This document shows, piece after piece, positions 62,632 through 64,000 of a stretch of 64,000 bases of DNA; within the stretch, counting starts at the first letter, position 1, and the number at the start of each line of letters is the position of its first letter. The position numbers were made by a program, and so were the translations under genes. The DNA comes from Neptunomonas marina (GTDB lineage Bacteria; Pseudomonadota; Gammaproteobacteria; Pseudomonadales; Balneatricaceae): contig NZ_SACQ01000004.1 of NCBI RefSeq assembly GCF_004005935.1, positions 1 through 64,000 of the forward strand, read 5' to 3'. The notes beneath the pieces are model-generated. The model saw only the letters and a program-made list of their open reading frames with translations, was not told the DNA's origin and made no database searches.

Positions 62632-64000
62632 TCACTCTACCGCCGTAAGCCCTTTGACGCGCTCCCCCATCGGCGGCATAGCGCTTGAGTCTATTTGAAC
62701 ATCGAGAACCGTTGGGCCCTCCTTCGACAATAGCGCTTCAATATCAAGCGTCTGTAACGCGATCACACTGCTCACGCGCATCGCTCTCACCCCCATCGCC
62801 TCAGCGAGCGCTGCGTAATTCACTCGCGGTAGCTCAAAGCCGCCGCGCTCAGCGCCCCCCATGCGCTGGCCATGCATCACCATGCCCAACACGCTATCAT
62901 TCAGAATAATCATCAACAATGGCAATTGATATTGCTGCGCAACCGTAATCTCTTGTCCCGCCATCAAATAGCTTCCATCACCCGTGATACACACATGAGG
63001 TACATTCGGATTAGCGAACGCAGAGCCTATCGCGCTGCCGATGCCCCAGGTCATCGATCCAAACCCCATGGCGATTCGATAGCGATTGGAGGCCTCAGCG
63101 CGCTGAAAATAGTGCGTCGCCCAAGCCCAAGCATTGCCTGCATCCACATGAACGCGGGCCTCTTGAGGCAGACGATTAGCAAGCCATGAAAAAAGCGCCT
63201 GAGGTAGCACTGGCACATGCTGCACCGCTTTTGAGTACGGGTTTACCTGAGCCGCTTGCTCCTGCCCGGGCCCCAACCAGCGATATCCATCGGCACGCAG
63301 CGCATCCACATGCTCAATCAGCACAGGCATTAACGCCTCGTAATCCGCTAAGAGGTGTAGGCGTGCCATGGGCGATTGCACGAAGTTTCCAGAGTTCGCA
63401 TCGATATGCACAACTTTATCGTTGAGAAGGTGCGGCGACCATGCATTAGTACTTAGCTCACAAAAGCGAGTGCCAAAACAGAGCAATAGGTCATAATGCC
63501 CGCCCTGAATAAACGCCCGAGCACTGGTATGGCCAGCAAAACCATAAACGCCCACAAACCGCGAAGAACACTCGTTGACCTGCCCCTTAGCAGCTGGCGC
63601 ACATAACACAGCCGCGTTCAACCGCTCGGCAAGCGATTCCAGCCAAGCGCCCTCGCCGTCATAATCAGCACCCACTAAAATAGCTACACGCTGCGCACGC
63701 TTGAGCTCCGACTGCAGTTGCGCAACACCAGCGAGATCAACCCGAGAGAAACTACGCTCAAGCACATTACTCACCGACAGTGTTGGGATATGCTCGCAGG
63801 TTTGCGCCAAGATATCCGACGGAATACTGATATGCACCGGACCGCGGGGTATAGTTTGCGCCGTATTGATTGCTTGGATCAGCTTACTAACGAGCTGTGA
63901 GGGGTGTGAAACGAGGGTCGTAAACTTGGTGCAGTTGCCCATCATCGATACCACATCGACACCATTACGCGAGCTATCTTGTAGGGACTGCTTGGCAAAC
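62632..64000 (-). CDS. Thiamine diphosphate enzyme, acetolactate-synthase-like (partial, 5' end outside window)
   Basis: The frame stays open to the right edge, so at least 456 codons of a longer protein are present; an internal GTG at 63954 is not the true start. The middle domain (RVDLAGVAQLQSELKRAQRVAILVGADY) and the C-terminal ThDP-binding domain (CITGDGSYLMAGQEITVAQQYQLPLLMIILNDSVLGM) show the GDG...N pattern of the acetolactate synthase/oxalyl-CoA decarboxylase/sulfoacetaldehyde group. The catalytic Glu domain lies outside. The reaction cannot be fixed; an ALS-type 2-oxoacid decarboxylation is likely. It is convergent with the citrate-synthase-like pair. Confidence 0.85.
   Translation of the reverse strand, partial: FAKQSLQDSSRNGVDVVSMMGNCTKFTTLVSHPSQLVSKLIQAINTAQTIPRGPVHISIPSDILAQTCEHIPTLSVSNVLERSFSRVDLAGVAQLQSELKRAQRVAILVGADYDGEGAWLESLAERLNAAVLCAPAAKGQVNECSSRFVGVYGFAGHTSARAFIQGGHYDLLLCFGTRFCELSTNAWSPHLLNDKVVHIDANSGNFVQSPMARLHLLADYEALMPVLIEHVDALRADGYRWLGPGQEQAAQVNPYSKAVQHVPVLPQALFSWLANRLPQEARVHVDAGNAWAWATHYFQRAEASNRYRIAMGFGSMTWGIGSAIGSAFANPNVPHVCITGDGSYLMAGQEITVAQQYQLPLLMIILNDSVLGMVMHGQRMGGAERGGFELPRVNYAALAEAMGVRAMRVSSVIALQTLDIEALLSKEGPTVLDVQIDSSAMPPMGERVKGLTAVE

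Overview
The window is about 50% GC chromosomal DNA of a marine-type gammaproteobacterium. A close Oceanospirillales relative (Neptunomonas, Amphritea or Marinobacterium-like) is my inference from the overall style of proteins such as FumC, Fhs, NorR/Hmp, Mrp/Dcd and MetG. No 16S rRNA is present to confirm this. Coding density is high, and one tRNA (Val, GAC) is present.

Left end (1-4500): the terminal part of an IS5-group insertion sequence sits in one copy of a ~1.13 kb direct repeat. Each repeat copy carries two small secreted protein genes (A and B), giving four near-identical paralogues. All four promoters share CTGAAA/TTTCAG repeats at 11-bp spacing. Between the copies lie a BLUF photoreceptor, a Bfd-like [2Fe-2S] protein and an AraC/GyrI-like regulator. 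Next is a nitric-oxide detoxification pair, hmp and divergent norR (4600-7760). A porin-aldehyde dehydrogenase unit (8115-10917) and fhs follow, then a FagA-like gene-fumC unit behind a Fur-box-like site. A Zur-box-like site precedes a zinc-uptake operon made of a His/Asp-rich outer-membrane barrel, a ZnuA-like binding protein and a ZnuB-like permease, with no ATPase gene.

Defence block (18.8-28.3 kb): a complete type I restriction-modification set (hsdR, hsdM, hsdS, sizes like the EcoAI/EcoEI group) is followed by two DUF262 genes in overlapping frames, the second with a DUF1524 HNH-type end. The block ends in a ~0.6 kb gene-free stretch next to tRNA-Val.

Middle (29-45.8 kb): a Cache-sensor kinase/LuxR-type regulator pair, a PilZ-like protein, uvrB, an aspartate aminotransferase with a TTG start, a TetR-controlled RND efflux operon (MFP-RND-TolC), a methyltransferase, two unrecognised genes beside dcd, and an Mrp-type Fe-S carrier.

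Right part (45.9-64 kb): a fused MFS-acyltransferase-AMP-binding protein whose adenylation part looks decayed and truncated, with its TetR regulator and twin operators. Then come an Lrp regulator and a YjeH-like exporter, trmA, an HDOD protein and metG. The window closes with a five-gene unit: periplasmic binding protein, orphan sensor kinase, TonB-dependent receptor, and two short citrate-synthase-like proteins that both appear to have lost the catalytic His-His-Asp set. A thiamine-diphosphate enzyme converges on this unit and runs off the right edge.

The features I consider least conventional are this last unit, the HsdRMS plus DUF262 pair, and the four-copy small secreted protein family.
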